Notes: a model not told the origin generated them from the sequence alone. 56,243 nt of DNA from Clostridia bacterium (GCA_017457305.1 JAFTHP010000041.1:1-56243); one strand, 5' to 3'. Shown: positions 1 to 8,023, numbered from the stretch's first letter. Made by a program: numbers and translations.

Positions 1-183
1 AAAGACGAGTGGTGCGGCAAGAACTTAATTGAATTAAATCTCCGTAAAAAATACGGATTCAATATCGTTGCAATCAAGAAAGGCGAGAAAGTCACCGTAA
101 ATATCAATCCCGAGCAGGTACTTGAAGCTCAAACTACACTGATCGTGATTGCAAACACGACAAAATTGGGAAAATTGAAATAA
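1..183 (+). CDS. C-terminal fragment of a TrkA/KtrA-type potassium uptake regulator
   Basis: The window opens inside an open frame of 60 codons that ends at TAA 181-183. The residues read WCGKNLIELNLRKKYGFN, then VAIKKGEKVTVN and a C-terminal VIANTTKLGKL. This is the pattern of the RCK_C (TrkA_C) domain, which in the family binds a regulatory ligand and gates the TrkH/KtrB potassium channel from the cytoplasm. The N-terminal Rossmann (RCK_N) half lies outside the window, so Ktr and Trk types cannot be separated. A strong terminator follows at 308-341. Confidence 0.75.
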   Translation, partial: KDEWCGKNLIELNLRKKYGFNIVAIKKGEKVTVNINPEQVLEAQTTLIVIANTTKLGKLK

Positions 184-307
184 AACCGTCAAATTCCAAT
201 TTTTCAAACTAAAATGGGCGCAAAGCATTTCGCCCAAATGCACCCATCATTCTAAAATTTGCACCCACTATAAAATGGTATCAAAATTTTAGTTTTCTCA
301 CAAAATT

Positions 308-341
308 GCTGTATCTTTATGGATACAGCTTTTTTTTTTTT
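308..341 (+). terminator. Rho-independent terminator after the trkA/ktrA fragment
   Basis: A perfect 8-bp stem (GCTGTATC 308-315 with GATACAGC 322-329) and 6-nt loop are followed by twelve T. The rest of 184-488 holds a weaker GGGCG/CGCCC hairpin (216-235), an AT-rich 9-bp inverted repeat (252-260 with 284-292) and the promoter of the next gene; I see no gene in it. Confidence 0.85.
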
Positions 342-418
342 ACAACATACTGTTATCTAGTTTTAAACTGGTTTTAGGATAGAATAGTATGTATTTATTT
401 ATTTGTTAATTATTTTTA

Positions 419-447
419 TTTACAATTTTAAAAATTTGTACTATAGT
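419..447 (+). promoter_or_regulatory. Sigma-A-like promoter of the PfoR-like gene
   Basis: TTTACA (419-424), 17-bp spacer, TATAGT (442-447). The predicted transcription start is near 454, about 35 nt before the ATG at 489. Confidence 0.55.
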
Positions 448-488
448 TGATATCAATAGAAAAGAATTACTAAAGTCAGGTAAATACT

Positions 489-1595
489 ATGGAGAAATTC
501 AAAAAGTACATAAAAGAATTACCTAAAAGGTACTTTATAACAGCCTTTTCTGGTATGGCGCAAGGATTGTTTGTAACGTTGATTTCTGGTACAATTCTTG
601 CATTGATTGCCAAGCTAATTGGTTTGGACAACTATGTTGGAAAAACGCTAAATACCATTGCAAATATCGCAAAGTCACTAATGGGGGCTGGCATTGGTGT
701 TGGTATTGCCTATGCACTTGGCAAAAACAAGCTTTTAACCTTTGCAAGCGCTGTTGCTGGAATGGTGGGAGCTTTTGCCGATAAGCTTATTGTTGGTGGA
801 GCAGGATTTGAAGTGCTCTCTTTGGGAGCGCCCGGCAATCCTATTGGTGCGTACGTTGTAACAATGCTTGTTGTAGAAATTGTTGAGCTGTACGCCGGCA
901 AAACAAAACTGGATATTATCCTAATACCACTAGGCACGTTGTTCTTGGCTTTTGCTGGTGTTTACGTAGCCTTTCCATTTATATGGCTCATAAATCAATT
1001 AGGCGTTTTGATAGCTCTTGCAACAGAAGCAACTCCTTTCTTTATGGGAATTATCATCTCCGTTGTAATGGGAATTGTACTAACAATGCCCACTTCGAGC
1101 GCGGCGATATGGGTAGCTGTGGCTAGTCCAATTTTAGCAAATCCATTGTCCCCAAATTACGATGCAATTTTGCTTGCTGGTGGTGCTTCTGCAGTTGGAT
1201 GTGCAACACACATGATAGGTTTTGCCGTTACAAGCTTTAGAGAAAATGGTTTTAGCGGACTAATCAGTCAAGGAATTGGAACGTCTATGTTGCAAATTCC
1301 AAATATTATGAAAAAACCTAAAATTATGCTTCCGGAAATTATTGCAAGTGCAATACTAGGTCCATTGTCTACATGCGTATTCAAGCTTAAGTGTGGTGCA
1401 TCAGGTGGTGGAATGGGAACTTCAGGACTGGTTGGTGTCTTTGATATGTTCGAACACAACGCAGCAACTTTTCCAAACGTTTTAGGTATTATTTTATTGA
1501 TGTTTATTTTGCCAGCAATTTTAACCTTCGTAATTAGTGAGTTTATGCGTAAAAAGGGCTGGATTCAATTTGGCGATATGAAATTAGACAATTAA
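489..1595 (+). CDS. PfoR-like PTS EIIC-family membrane protein
   Basis: A 368-aa, very hydrophobic protein with about nine to ten predicted membrane spans. The N-terminus (FSGMAQGLFVTLISGTILA) and the glycine-rich GGGMGTSGLVGVF segment near residue 300 resemble the PTS_EIIC_2/PfoR family. That family is made of stand-alone membrane domains related to PTS sugar permeases, originally named for an effect on perfringolysin O expression. No EIIA or EIIB domain or partner gene is next to it, so sugar phosphorylation cannot be inferred and the substrate is unknown. The gene is monocistronic: promoter 419-447 and terminator 1603-1633. No strong Shine-Dalgarno sequence is visible before the ATG. Confidence 0.7.
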   Translation: MEKFKKYIKELPKRYFITAFSGMAQGLFVTLISGTILALIAKLIGLDNYVGKTLNTIANIAKSLMGAGIGVGIAYALGKNKLLTFASAVAGMVGAFADKLIVGGAGFEVLSLGAPGNPIGAYVVTMLVVEIVELYAGKTKLDIILIPLGTLFLAFAGVYVAFPFIWLINQLGVLIALATEATPFFMGIIISVVMGIVLTMPTSSAAIWVAVASPILANPLSPNYDAILLAGGASAVGCATHMIGFAVTSFRENGFSGLISQGIGTSMLQIPNIMKKPKIMLPEIIASAILGPLSTCVFKLKCGASGGGMGTSGLVGVFDMFEHNAATFPNVLGIILLMFILPAILTFVISEFMRKKGWIQFGDMKLDN

Positions 1596-1602
1596 CTTAT
1601 AC

Positions 1603-1633
1603 AAAAAGGATCACCACTTGGGTGGTCCTTTTT
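1603..1633 (+). terminator. Terminator of the PfoR-like gene
   Basis: AAAAAGGA-T-CACC (1603-1615) pairs with GGTGGTCCTTTTT (1621-1633) around a 5-nt loop, with one T-G wobble. It starts 8 bases after the stop codon. Confidence 0.85.
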
Positions 1634-1734
1634 AAGTTTAGTTTAGGCATCTATTTTTATACTATTTATACCGGAAAAGGCGTATATTTTTTACTAAATA
1701 TTACTTTATTAATTATCATTATTATTCTTTTGTC

Positions 1735-1808
1735 TTGAAAAGCCACAGAAAAAATAGTATATTATTAAAACAATAAATAGCGTCAATTCTTTGGCGCTAT
1801 TTTTTTTG
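1735..1808 (+). other. Promoter immediately followed by a terminator (possible very short RNA)
   Basis: TTGAAA (1735-1740), a 17-bp spacer and TATATT (1758-1763) predict a start near 1770. A 10-bp terminator stem follows at once: AATAGCGTCA (1776-1785) with TGGCGCTATT (1792-1801), one wobble pair, and a run of T to 1808. Transcription from this promoter would give an RNA of only about 35-40 nt, with no coding potential. It may insulate the downstream Y-RNA gene from read-through, be a remnant, or make a tiny RNA. Confidence 0.45.
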
Positions 1809-1816
1809 CTTTACTC

Positions 1817-1845
1817 TTGACCATTGATTATGGTTGGTGTATAAT
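1817..1845 (+). promoter_or_regulatory. Strong sigma-A promoter of the Y-RNA-like gene
   Basis: TTGACC (1817-1822), exactly 17 bp, then a perfect TATAAT (1840-1845). The predicted start is G1852, 250 nt before the next start codon, which fits a dedicated ncRNA or a long structured leader. Confidence 0.8.
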
Positions 1846-1851
1846 TAATTT

Positions 1852-2088
1852 GGGGTAGCTAGCGGTGCTTACTTTTTTGCATAGAGATGAACGAGTGCTA
1901 CAATATCATCCCAACGAGCAAACAGCTATACATGCTTATTTTTAGCGCTAACCCGGTGATGTAGGTGCAAGTCCTGCCAACTATATGTTGTAGCTCAACT
2001 AGTAGAGCGACGGGAACTATCCAGTGTGTAAATATCGTTTGCTCACAATTTATCAATTCTTGCGTGGTATTTGCCACGCAATATTTAT
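1852..2088 (+). ncRNA. YrlA-type bacterial Y RNA with a circularly permuted tRNA-like core
   Basis: The core 1952-2014 contains tRNA elements in permuted order. CCCG (1952-1955) pairs with CGGG (2011-2014) as the anticodon-stem equivalent. A 5-nt variable loop follows, then a T-arm (GTAGG 1961-1965, 7-nt loop TGCAAGT, CCTGC 1973-1977). A short acceptor mimic is closed by a loop (CAAC 1978-1981, GTTG 1987-1990), followed by T8-A9-like TA, then a D-arm (GCTC 1993-1996, 8-nt loop, GAGC 2005-2008). Outside the core, GAGCAAAC (1916-1923) pairs perfectly with GTTTGCTC (2037-2044). The 5' part has a GTAGC/GCTAC hairpin (1855-1859 with 1897-1901). An 8-bp hairpin (2060-2067 with 2074-2081) followed by TATTTATA is the probable 3' end. 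Known YrlA RNAs have this topology, with the tRNA mimic opposite the paired ends that bind the Ro60 orthologue. It cannot be a normal tRNA because the T-arm precedes the D-arm. Ends are approximate. Confidence 0.72.
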
Positions 2089-2090
2089 AT
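2060..2090 (+). terminator. Hairpin at the 3' end of the Y-RNA region (terminator or attenuator)
   Basis: Perfect 8-bp stem TTGCGTGG (2060-2067) and CCACGCAA (2074-2081) with a 6-nt loop, then TATTTATAT. The U-run is interrupted, so termination may be partial and let some transcripts continue into the gene at 2102, whose GAGG Shine-Dalgarno sequence is at 2091-2094. Confidence 0.5.
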
Positions 2091-2101
2091 GAGGTAGAAC
2101 C

Positions 2102-4144
2102 ATGGAAGCCTTATTCAAAGATTATTTGTTTTCAAAACATATTTTAGTAAACGACTATAACCGTGCGGAAGGTCAATTTCAAACGGCATTTTGTCTTGCG
2201 CATCAATTTGGAATTAAAATTGTCAAAGGCATAGATAATCTAGATATATCTATGATAGATTACTGTGCTAAACAAATTGGACAAAACGTTCCACAACCCT
2301 TTTACAAAGGCTTTCCCGATTCTGTAAGAAGTCTTACAACGGAACAATTGTTGTTTGATCAACTGTATCATTATGCTATTACATACGGACTAGGAGACTT
2401 TTCTCAACCAGGTCACTCTGTTTTTGAAGAAAACTTCCAAAGAGTTGCCTTTACTGGTAAGGTTGCTATTAAGGAATTTACCGTTATTTGCGAAGAAGAG
2501 GCTTTTGAAGAACTTCTTTCTTTGGCTCAATCTATGCTAAAAAGCACAAGACCACTAAATGCTACTCAATACGAGATTGTAAAAGCGTTGTATTTACAAA
2601 ATAAACTTGGTTTGCCCGAGAAAGTTGGTTTTGATACCCTTGTAAACTTGCTTTTTGATACACGAGATATAAAACTTGCAAGTTATTTGCAAATGTCAGA
2701 CGTTATCAAAATTGTAGCAATAATGCAAAACATCAACGGCGACTATTACGACTTGAGCGAAATCAATCTCAAAAATCAGCAACGCAAATTTATCACATCG
2801 CTAATTGACTATTTTGCTGCAAATGACAAAATCGACCTAAAAGACTGCTACGAAAAGAAACAAGTTTGGTGTGGATTGTTGCATCATATTCACTACAAAG
2901 CAAAATGCCCTGCTGCAGCTAGATTTGTAAGTTGTATGCGTAATAAAGGTAACAAATCCGCTTATTCTGCTTTTGAAAAAGCTCTAGCTCAAGGCGACGT
3001 GCTTGGTGCAATGTCCATTTTGAAAGAAGAAAAAGGTAGTGGTGCGGTGCTTAGAAATATCAATTATTTGCTAAGTCGTTGTTCTGACGCTAATCAAGTT
3101 GATAATCTGCTAAATATTCTTGACTCCAAAAACACAATTGTTTTGTTGCAACTTTTGATGCAAATTTCCACCGAAAAGTCAGGACCAAGAACCTTTGCAT
3201 TTACCAAGTTTAATCTACTAAAAACTCACGAAGAAGATGACGAGGAACAAAAATCTCGCAAGACGTTGCTATCCTATTCAACTAGAACTAAGTTAAAAGA
3301 CAGAATTCTTCAACTAATTAGCAAAAACTTAGCTGGTAAACTTGGCAAGGTGTACGTTGATCCGTCAATGCGTCGCATTGCAATCCCTTTGCAAGAAACA
3401 ACCGGGGCTACTGGTTTAGGTGTGTTGCCAAAAGGTAGCAGAATTCCACTAGAGCAAGGTAATACAATTAGAGCTTTCACCTACTGGGAAAAGGTTAATG
3501 ATATCGACCTTAGTGCCTTTGGAATGACAGAACAGGGCGAACAACTAGAGTTTTCTTGGAGAACAATGTTTAATAAGCAAAGTGATGCTATTTGTTATTC
3601 CGGTGACGAAACATCCGGTTACGATGGTGGTTCGGAGTATTACGATATTGAAGTTAACAAGTTTAAATCATTGTATCCTGCATCTAGATACCTGATTTTT
3701 GCCAATAACGTATACTCATCTTTGCCATTTTCTCAATCAATTTGCAAAGCTGGCTATATGATTAGAAGCAAACCATCTAGTGGCGAAGTATTTGAGCCAA
3801 AAACAGTACAAACTTCATTTACAATTAATGCCGAAACAACCTTTGCCTATTTGTTTGCTATTGATTTGCATCAAATGGAAATGATTTGGCTCAATGTAGC
3901 TGCAAACAGAAGCTCAATTGTTGCTGGCGATACTGATCTTTTCTTTTTGGACAAATATCTTCATAGTACCGAAATTTTTAGTGTTTACGATTTGTATCGT
4001 ATGGCTGCAACACAACTTGTTGACCAACCTGCCCTTGCTGACGTTGTCGTTAGCGATGATTATGCAGTTACCAACGAAAACCAACAAATTGTAAGAAGTT
4101 ATGATTTTGACAAAATATTGGCATTACTCAATACAACAATGTAG
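2102..4144 (+). CDS. Helical-repeat protein with C-terminal TerD-like domain, next to the Y RNA
   Basis: A 680-aa predicted cytoplasmic protein of unknown function. Residues about 1-370 look all-helical (TYGLGDFSQPGHSVFE near 95-110; ALAQGDVLGAMSILKEEKG near 295-313). An acidic linker HEEDDEEQ lies near 375. Residues about 410-640 look like a TerD-type beta-sandwich: NDIDLSAFGM near 465, a CYSGDETSGYDGGSEYYDIE-type loop near 497-517, then YLIFANNVYSS. From memory the layout resembles proteins annotated as MXAN_6230/SCO0854 family, which also carry a TerD-like part, but I see no RING-type cysteine pairs. I cannot assign a TROVE domain with certainty, and there is no vWA MIDAS motif as in canonical Ro60/Rsr. 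The YrlA-like RNA directly upstream suggests RNA binding. The ATG at 2102 has GAGG 7 nt upstream. It is probably co-transcribed with the gene at 4151. Confidence 0.6.
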   Translation: MEALFKDYLFSKHILVNDYNRAEGQFQTAFCLAHQFGIKIVKGIDNLDISMIDYCAKQIGQNVPQPFYKGFPDSVRSLTTEQLLFDQLYHYAITYGLGDFSQPGHSVFEENFQRVAFTGKVAIKEFTVICEEEAFEELLSLAQSMLKSTRPLNATQYEIVKALYLQNKLGLPEKVGFDTLVNLLFDTRDIKLASYLQMSDVIKIVAIMQNINGDYYDLSEINLKNQQRKFITSLIDYFAANDKIDLKDCYEKKQVWCGLLHHIHYKAKCPAAARFVSCMRNKGNKSAYSAFEKALAQGDVLGAMSILKEEKGSGAVLRNINYLLSRCSDANQVDNLLNILDSKNTIVLLQLLMQISTEKSGPRTFAFTKFNLLKTHEEDDEEQKSRKTLLSYSTRTKLKDRILQLISKNLAGKLGKVYVDPSMRRIAIPLQETTGATGLGVLPKGSRIPLEQGNTIRAFTYWEKVNDIDLSAFGMTEQGEQLEFSWRTMFNKQSDAICYSGDETSGYDGGSEYYDIEVNKFKSLYPASRYLIFANNVYSSLPFSQSICKAGYMIRSKPSSGEVFEPKTVQTSFTINAETTFAYLFAIDLHQMEMIWLNVAANRSSIVAGDTDLFFLDKYLHSTEIFSVYDLYRMAATQLVDQPALADVVVSDDYAVTNENQQIVRSYDFDKILALLNTTM

Positions 4145-4150
4145 TTTATT

Positions 4151-5284
4151 ATGATTACTAAGCTTAAACAACAAGGATACAACCTGCCCGATTGGAACAA
4201 TAGTGTACTAAACGTCTCTGCTACTATTGCGGAGTTTTTAGGCTGTGCAAATCACAATAAAATATTGCCTATTTTGCAAAAGGAATTATCCCGTAACTAC
4301 AAAAATGTGGTACATATGATTTTTGATGGGATGGGAACTCATCCTTTGGCTATCAATCTTGACGAAACTGACTTCTTGCGTCAAAATGTATTGATGGAAC
4401 TAAAATCGACTTTTCCTGCGACAACAACTTGCGCAACAACGTCTATTACAAACAATAAATTACCCTTGGAGCACGGTTGGTTTGGTTGGTCTATTCATTA
4501 CCCTGACCTTTTACGCAATATAGATATTTACACTCAAAGAGACTCTCAAAATGGAGAAATAGTGCAAGATTACTACAAAATTTCTAGCAATCAAGACTAC
4601 TATTTCAAACATAGCAGGTCAAAATACCAACTAAATTTGGTTGGTCCACAATATTTGGAGCATTGTAGTGCAGCAACAAACTTTCATTTTGACACAATGG
4701 AAGAGTATTTCGAGCTAATTGCTCAAATTTGCAATCAGCAATCTCCACAGTTTATTTACGCTTACAACCCAGAACCTGATTATACTATGCACGAGTTTGG
4801 CGTATCTAGCAATCAAGCAAAAGAGGTCATTTGCAATATCTCAAAACGCCTAAAAAAATTAGTTCAAGAGTGTAGCGATACTTTGTTCATAGTTTCGGCA
4901 GACCATGGACAAATTGATATTGAGGGTAATGTGGAGTTTTATTTAGACAATAAGTTAAATGATATGCTGATCTGCCCGCCTTATCTTGACGCAAGAACAC
5001 CTTGTTTTAGGGTAAAAGAAGATAAAAAGGCAGAGTTTGCGACTCTTTTTGAAGAGAAATATGGCAAGGATTTTATGCTGTTTAGTTCACAAGAACTGAT
5101 AGATGCTGGATTTTTCGGGAATAGTGGCGACAAACAATATTTGTTAGGCGACTTTATTGCAATTGGAACTTTTACACATAAATTGTTCCTTATTAAACCA
5201 CAGGATGATTTTGTTTTCAAAGGACATCACACTTCATTAACTGAAGAAATGCTTGTGCCGTTGATTCTCTTACGTTCCAATTAG
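4151..5284 (+). CDS. Alkaline-phosphatase-superfamily phosphodiesterase (NPP-like)
   Basis: 377 aa with no signal peptide, so probably cytoplasmic. It carries the metal-site signature of the type I phosphodiesterase/nucleotide pyrophosphatase group (PF01663-like): IFDGMG with D59, a threonine-rich nucleophile segment FPATTTCATTS (T91-T93), PDYTMHEFG near 213-221, SADHGQID near 255 and GHHTSLTEEM near the C-terminus. All metal ligands and the nucleophile appear present, so it should be active on a phosphodiester, phosphonate or nucleotide substrate that I cannot name. It starts 6 nt after the upstream TerD-like gene without a clear Shine-Dalgarno sequence, implying translational coupling. The context suggests processing of a nucleotide-like signal or RNA end, but this is inference. 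Confidence 0.65.
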   Translation: MITKLKQQGYNLPDWNNSVLNVSATIAEFLGCANHNKILPILQKELSRNYKNVVHMIFDGMGTHPLAINLDETDFLRQNVLMELKSTFPATTTCATTSITNNKLPLEHGWFGWSIHYPDLLRNIDIYTQRDSQNGEIVQDYYKISSNQDYYFKHSRSKYQLNLVGPQYLEHCSAATNFHFDTMEEYFELIAQICNQQSPQFIYAYNPEPDYTMHEFGVSSNQAKEVICNISKRLKKLVQECSDTLFIVSADHGQIDIEGNVEFYLDNKLNDMLICPPYLDARTPCFRVKEDKKAEFATLFEEKYGKDFMLFSSQELIDAGFFGNSGDKQYLLGDFIAIGTFTHKLFLIKPQDDFVFKGHHTSLTEEMLVPLILLRSN

Positions 5285-5347
5285 TACTATTTTGCATTTT
5301 TCTTGTAATCTTTCTATAATATTTTATAATATTACCTATTTTGTATC

Positions 5348-5407
5348 TTGACAATAGGTTGAAAATTGTATAAAATATATATACAAGTGATAACTTGTAT
5401 ATTTTTT
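5348..5407 (+). promoter_or_regulatory. rny promoter and 5'-terminal stem-loop
   Basis: TTGACA (5348-5353) is followed by TATAAA (5369-5374, 15 bp) or TAAAAT (5371-5376, 17 bp), so the start is near 5381-5383. The predicted mRNA begins at or in a perfect 8-bp stem, ATACAAGT (5381-5388) with ACTTGTAT (5393-5400), loop GATA, then ATTTTTT and the AAGGAGGA Shine-Dalgarno (5408-5415). Confidence 0.55.
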
Positions 5408-5423
5408 AAGGAGGAGAACAAGC

Positions 5424-7031
5424 ATGAAAAATATGCTTTTGTTCTTCCTTGCCGAAAGTAACAACAATTGGATTATCCCTGTCATCATCATAACAGCGCT
5501 TGTTATGCTGGCTGGCGGTTTTGCGCTTGGTTTTTTTGTATACAAAAACTATCGTAACAAAAAGATAGGAACAACTCAACAACAAGTGGATTCTATGTTG
5601 GAAGCCGCTCGTTTAGAAGCTAAAACCCTAAAAAAAGAAGCCATTGCTGAGGCAAGAGAAGAAGCTAGAAGACTTAAGAGTGAAAATGAACGTCTATTTA
5701 GAGAGAAGAACGCCGAACTTCAAAGGCTGGAAAATCGTCTAAATGCTAAGGAAGAAGCACTAGATAAGAAGGAAGAAACCCTACTTAAAAAGCTTGACCA
5801 AATTGACGTTCAACAACGTAAACTCATTGATCAACAAAACGAACTTGCAAGAAGAGCTAAGGATTTGACTGAGTCCGAAGAACGTATCCAAAAGGAATTG
5901 GAACGTGTTGCAGGACTTACTCGCGAAGAAGCAAAGCAAATGCTTATTGAAGGTATGGTTGCCGATGCTAGACGCGAAGCCGCAGCTATTGTTCGCAATA
6001 TCGAAGCGGAAGCTAGAGAAACAGGCGAACAACGTGCTCGTGCTATTATTTCCACAGCTATTCAACGTTGCGCTAGCGATCAAGTTAGTGAAACTACAGT
6101 AACAACAGTTCCGTTGCCAAATGACGAAATGAAGGGCCGTTTGATTGGTCGTGAAGGTCGCAACATTCGCGCTTTGGAAAATGCTACCGGTGTAGAACTT
6201 ATCATTGACGACACACCAGAAGTTGTAATTCTTTCTGGTTTTGATCCAGTTCGCAGACAAATTGCTCGCATTGCTATTGAAAAACTTATCACAGACGGAC
6301 GTATCCATCCAGCTCGCATTGAAGAAATGGTAGAAAAAGTGCGCCGTGATATGGATGTTACCATCAAAGATGCTGGTGAAGCCGCATCATTTGATACTGG
6401 TGTATTTGGTTTGCACCCCGAAATCATCAAGTTGCTTGGTAGATTGAAGTACCGCACAAGTTACGGTCAAAACGTTCTCAATCACTCCATCGAAGTTAGT
6501 TATATTGCTGGCATCATGGCTGCAGAACTAGGTCTTGACGTAGCTTTGGCAAAACGTGGTGCTTTGTTACATGACCTTGGTAAAGCTGTAGACCAGGAAG
6601 TTGAAGGAACTCACATGCAAATTGGTGCTGACCTTGCTCGCAAGTACAAGGAAAGCAAGGAAGTTGTTAACTGTATTGCATCTCACCACGGTGATGTTGA
6701 GCCAATGACAGTAGAAGCTGTTATTGTTGCTGCTGCCGATGCTGTTAGCGGTGCTAGACCTGGCGCAAGACGTGAATCCTTGGAAAACTACGTTAAGCGT
6801 CTTGAAAAGCTTGAAGAAATTGCAAATTCCTTCGAAGGCGTTGCTCAATCATATGCAGTTCAAGCTGGTCGTGAAATTCGCATTATCGTAAAACCAGAAG
6901 TTGTTAATGATGAAACAACAGTTCTTCTCGCAAAAGATATCGCTCGTCGAATCGAAAGCGAACTAGAATATCCTGGTCAAATCAAGGTTAACGTAATTCG
7001 CGAAACACGTAGTGTAGATTTTGCAAAATAA
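5424..7031 (+). CDS. rny: Ribonuclease Y
   Basis: 535 aa, usual length about 520. Order: one N-terminal membrane anchor (residues about 10-34), a long charged coiled coil (about 40-205), a KH domain ([18 protein letters not shown] near 235) and an HD domain with H354 and the H383-D384 pair in LLHDLGKAV. RNase Y is the membrane-bound endoribonuclease that starts mRNA decay in Bacillota and belongs with PNPase and other degradosome partners; pnp is also in this window. The ATG has an excellent AAGGAGGA 8 nt upstream. It is monocistronic with its own promoter and terminator. In many Clostridia rny lies near recA, cinA and pgsA; here they are about 32 kb away. Confidence 0.97.
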   Translation: MKNMLLFFLAESNNNWIIPVIIITALVMLAGGFALGFFVYKNYRNKKIGTTQQQVDSMLEAARLEAKTLKKEAIAEAREEARRLKSENERLFREKNAELQRLENRLNAKEEALDKKEETLLKKLDQIDVQQRKLIDQQNELARRAKDLTESEERIQKELERVAGLTREEAKQMLIEGMVADARREAAAIVRNIEAEARETGEQRARAIISTAIQRCASDQVSETTVTTVPLPNDEMKGRLIGREGRNIRALENATGVELIIDDTPEVVILSGFDPVRRQIARIAIEKLITDGRIHPARIEEMVEKVRRDMDVTIKDAGEAASFDTGVFGLHPEIIKLLGRLKYRTSYGQNVLNHSIEVSYIAGIMAAELGLDVALAKRGALLHDLGKAVDQEVEGTHMQIGADLARKYKESKEVVNCIASHHGDVEPMTVEAVIVAAADAVSGARPGARRESLENYVKRLEKLEEIANSFEGVAQSYAVQAGREIRIIVKPEVVNDETTVLLAKDIARRIESELEYPGQIKVNVIRETRSVDFAK

Positions 7032-7050
7032 TTTTTCTAAAACATCAAAA

Positions 7051-7082
7051 AAGAGGACAGATAAATTCTGTCCTCTTATTTA
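7051..7082 (+). terminator. Terminator of rny
   Basis: Perfect 10-bp stem AAGAGGACAG (7051-7060) and CTGTCCTCTT (7068-7077), 7-nt loop, then ATTTATT. Confidence 0.8.
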
Positions 7083-7212
7083 TTGCAGCTTGGAATACAT
7101 TTTGTATTGCGAAAAGTCAAATCTAAAAAAATACAGTAAAAATCAAATATATTCCTAAAATAATTGTTAGCCATTGAAAACGGTTATAATTTAGTTTTTA
7201 TATAAAACATCT

Positions 7213-7677
7213 TTACACAACGGGATTTTCAGCAATGATTTTTTGATATCTTTCAACTTCGCCACGAGCAAGTTGGTCGCATCTTTCATTGAATTCAACG
7301 TCAGCGTGACCTTTTACTTTAATGAAGCTTACCTTGTGTTTGTTAACTTCGTAAAGTAGTGCTTTCCAAAGGTCTATATTTTTTACTTCTGTTTTGTCGG
7401 CAGTTCTCCAATTGTTCTTTTGCCAAGCTTCAATCCATTGCTTGTTGAAGGCGTCGGATATGTATTGGCTGTCGGTGCAAAGGTCAACTTCGCATGGTTG
7501 ATTTAGACTACGCAAAGCTTGAATTACTGCAAACAATTCCATTCTATTGTTTGTTGTACTCTTATCGTAACCGCTGATTTCCTTAAACTTTCCGTTGTAC
7601 ATCAATACTGCGGCCCATCCGCCTATTCCTGGGTTGCCACTGCAGGCTCCATCTGTGTAAATTGTAACCTTTTTCAT
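7213..7677 (-). CDS. rnhA: Ribonuclease HI
   Basis: 154 aa, normal for RNase HI. The catalytic DEDD set is visible: D9 in YTDGACSGNPG, E in NNRMELFAV, D in LCTDSQYI and the final D in the VKGHADVEFNERCDQLA region. The enzyme degrades the RNA strand of RNA-DNA hybrids (R-loops, primers). AAGGAA lies upstream of the ATG. It is an apparent single gene, convergent with rny and divergent from tRNA-Trp. No clear terminator was seen between 7083 and 7212. Confidence 0.95.
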   Translation of the reverse strand: MKKVTIYTDGACSGNPGIGGWAAVLMYNGKFKEISGYDKSTTNNRMELFAVIQALRSLNQPCEVDLCTDSQYISDAFNKQWIEAWQKNNWRTADKTEVKNIDLWKALLYEVNKHKVSFIKVKGHADVEFNERCDQLARGEVERYQKIIAENPVV

Positions 7678-7707
7678 AAAAATTCCTTTTAAGTTGAGCG
7701 TAATTGT

Positions 7708-7736
7708 TTGACTTTTATAACCACCTACATTATAAT
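7708..7736 (+). promoter_or_regulatory. Promoter of tRNA-Trp
   Basis: TTGACT (7708-7713), 17-bp spacer, perfect TATAAT (7731-7736), predicted start near 7743. Confidence 0.85.
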
Positions 7737-7777
7737 ATTATAGCAGTTAAAAATGCAAACGTTTTTACTATATTTTT

Positions 7778-7852
7778 AGGGGAGTGGCTCAACGGTAGAG
7801 CAACGGTCTCCAAAACCGTCGGTTGCGTGTTCGAATCGCGTCTCCCCTGCCA
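7778..7852 (+). tRNA. tRNA-Trp (anticodon CCA)
   Basis: The 7-bp acceptor stem AGGGGAG (7778-7784) pairs with CTCCCCT (7842-7848), followed by discriminator G and an encoded CCA (7850-7852). The D-arm (GGCTCAACGGTAGAGC), an anticodon loop CTCCAAA with CCA, and a T-loop with TTCGAAT are all canonical. It is a monocistronic gene between rnhA and the PadR gene. Confidence 0.97.
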
Positions 7853-7884
7853 AAATACCTTGTACGATAGTGCAAGGTATTTTT
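7853..7884 (+). terminator. Terminator of tRNA-Trp
   Basis: AAATACCTTG (7853-7862) pairs with CAAGGTATTT (7873-7882); the stem extends inward with TAC/GTG around a GATA loop, then TT. Confidence 0.8.
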
Positions 7885-8023
7885 GTTTGTTAATTACCGA
7901 ATAATTTGACAAATAATGCTAGCAAAGCAAATCCGACAAATAGGGTACATTACAGTAATCAAGCCTATCATGTCACATTTATTCATAATAAAATTGTAAC
8001 ATATCCTTGAAAGATAATCAACA

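Noticed and set aside
34..243. A 69-codon minus-strand ORF at the left edge.
   Set aside because: It is antisense to the TrkA_C domain, which is the recognisable coding frame.
1952..2014. An ordinary tRNA gene or tRNA pseudogene.
   Set aside because: T-arm, acceptor mimic and D-arm are in permuted order, the acceptor is a closed hairpin, and no anticodon loop or CCA end exists.
5781..6457. Long minus-strand frames (125-175 codons) opposite rny, and similar ones opposite pnp, recA and pheT.
   Set aside because: They are Cys/Ser/Asn-rich shadow translations of highly expressed genes, with no starts or domains of their own.
7704..7912. Open frames of 60-66 codons on both strands over the tRNA-Trp gene.
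   Set aside because: They are chance frames through the tRNA and its terminator, without a Shine-Dalgarno sequence.
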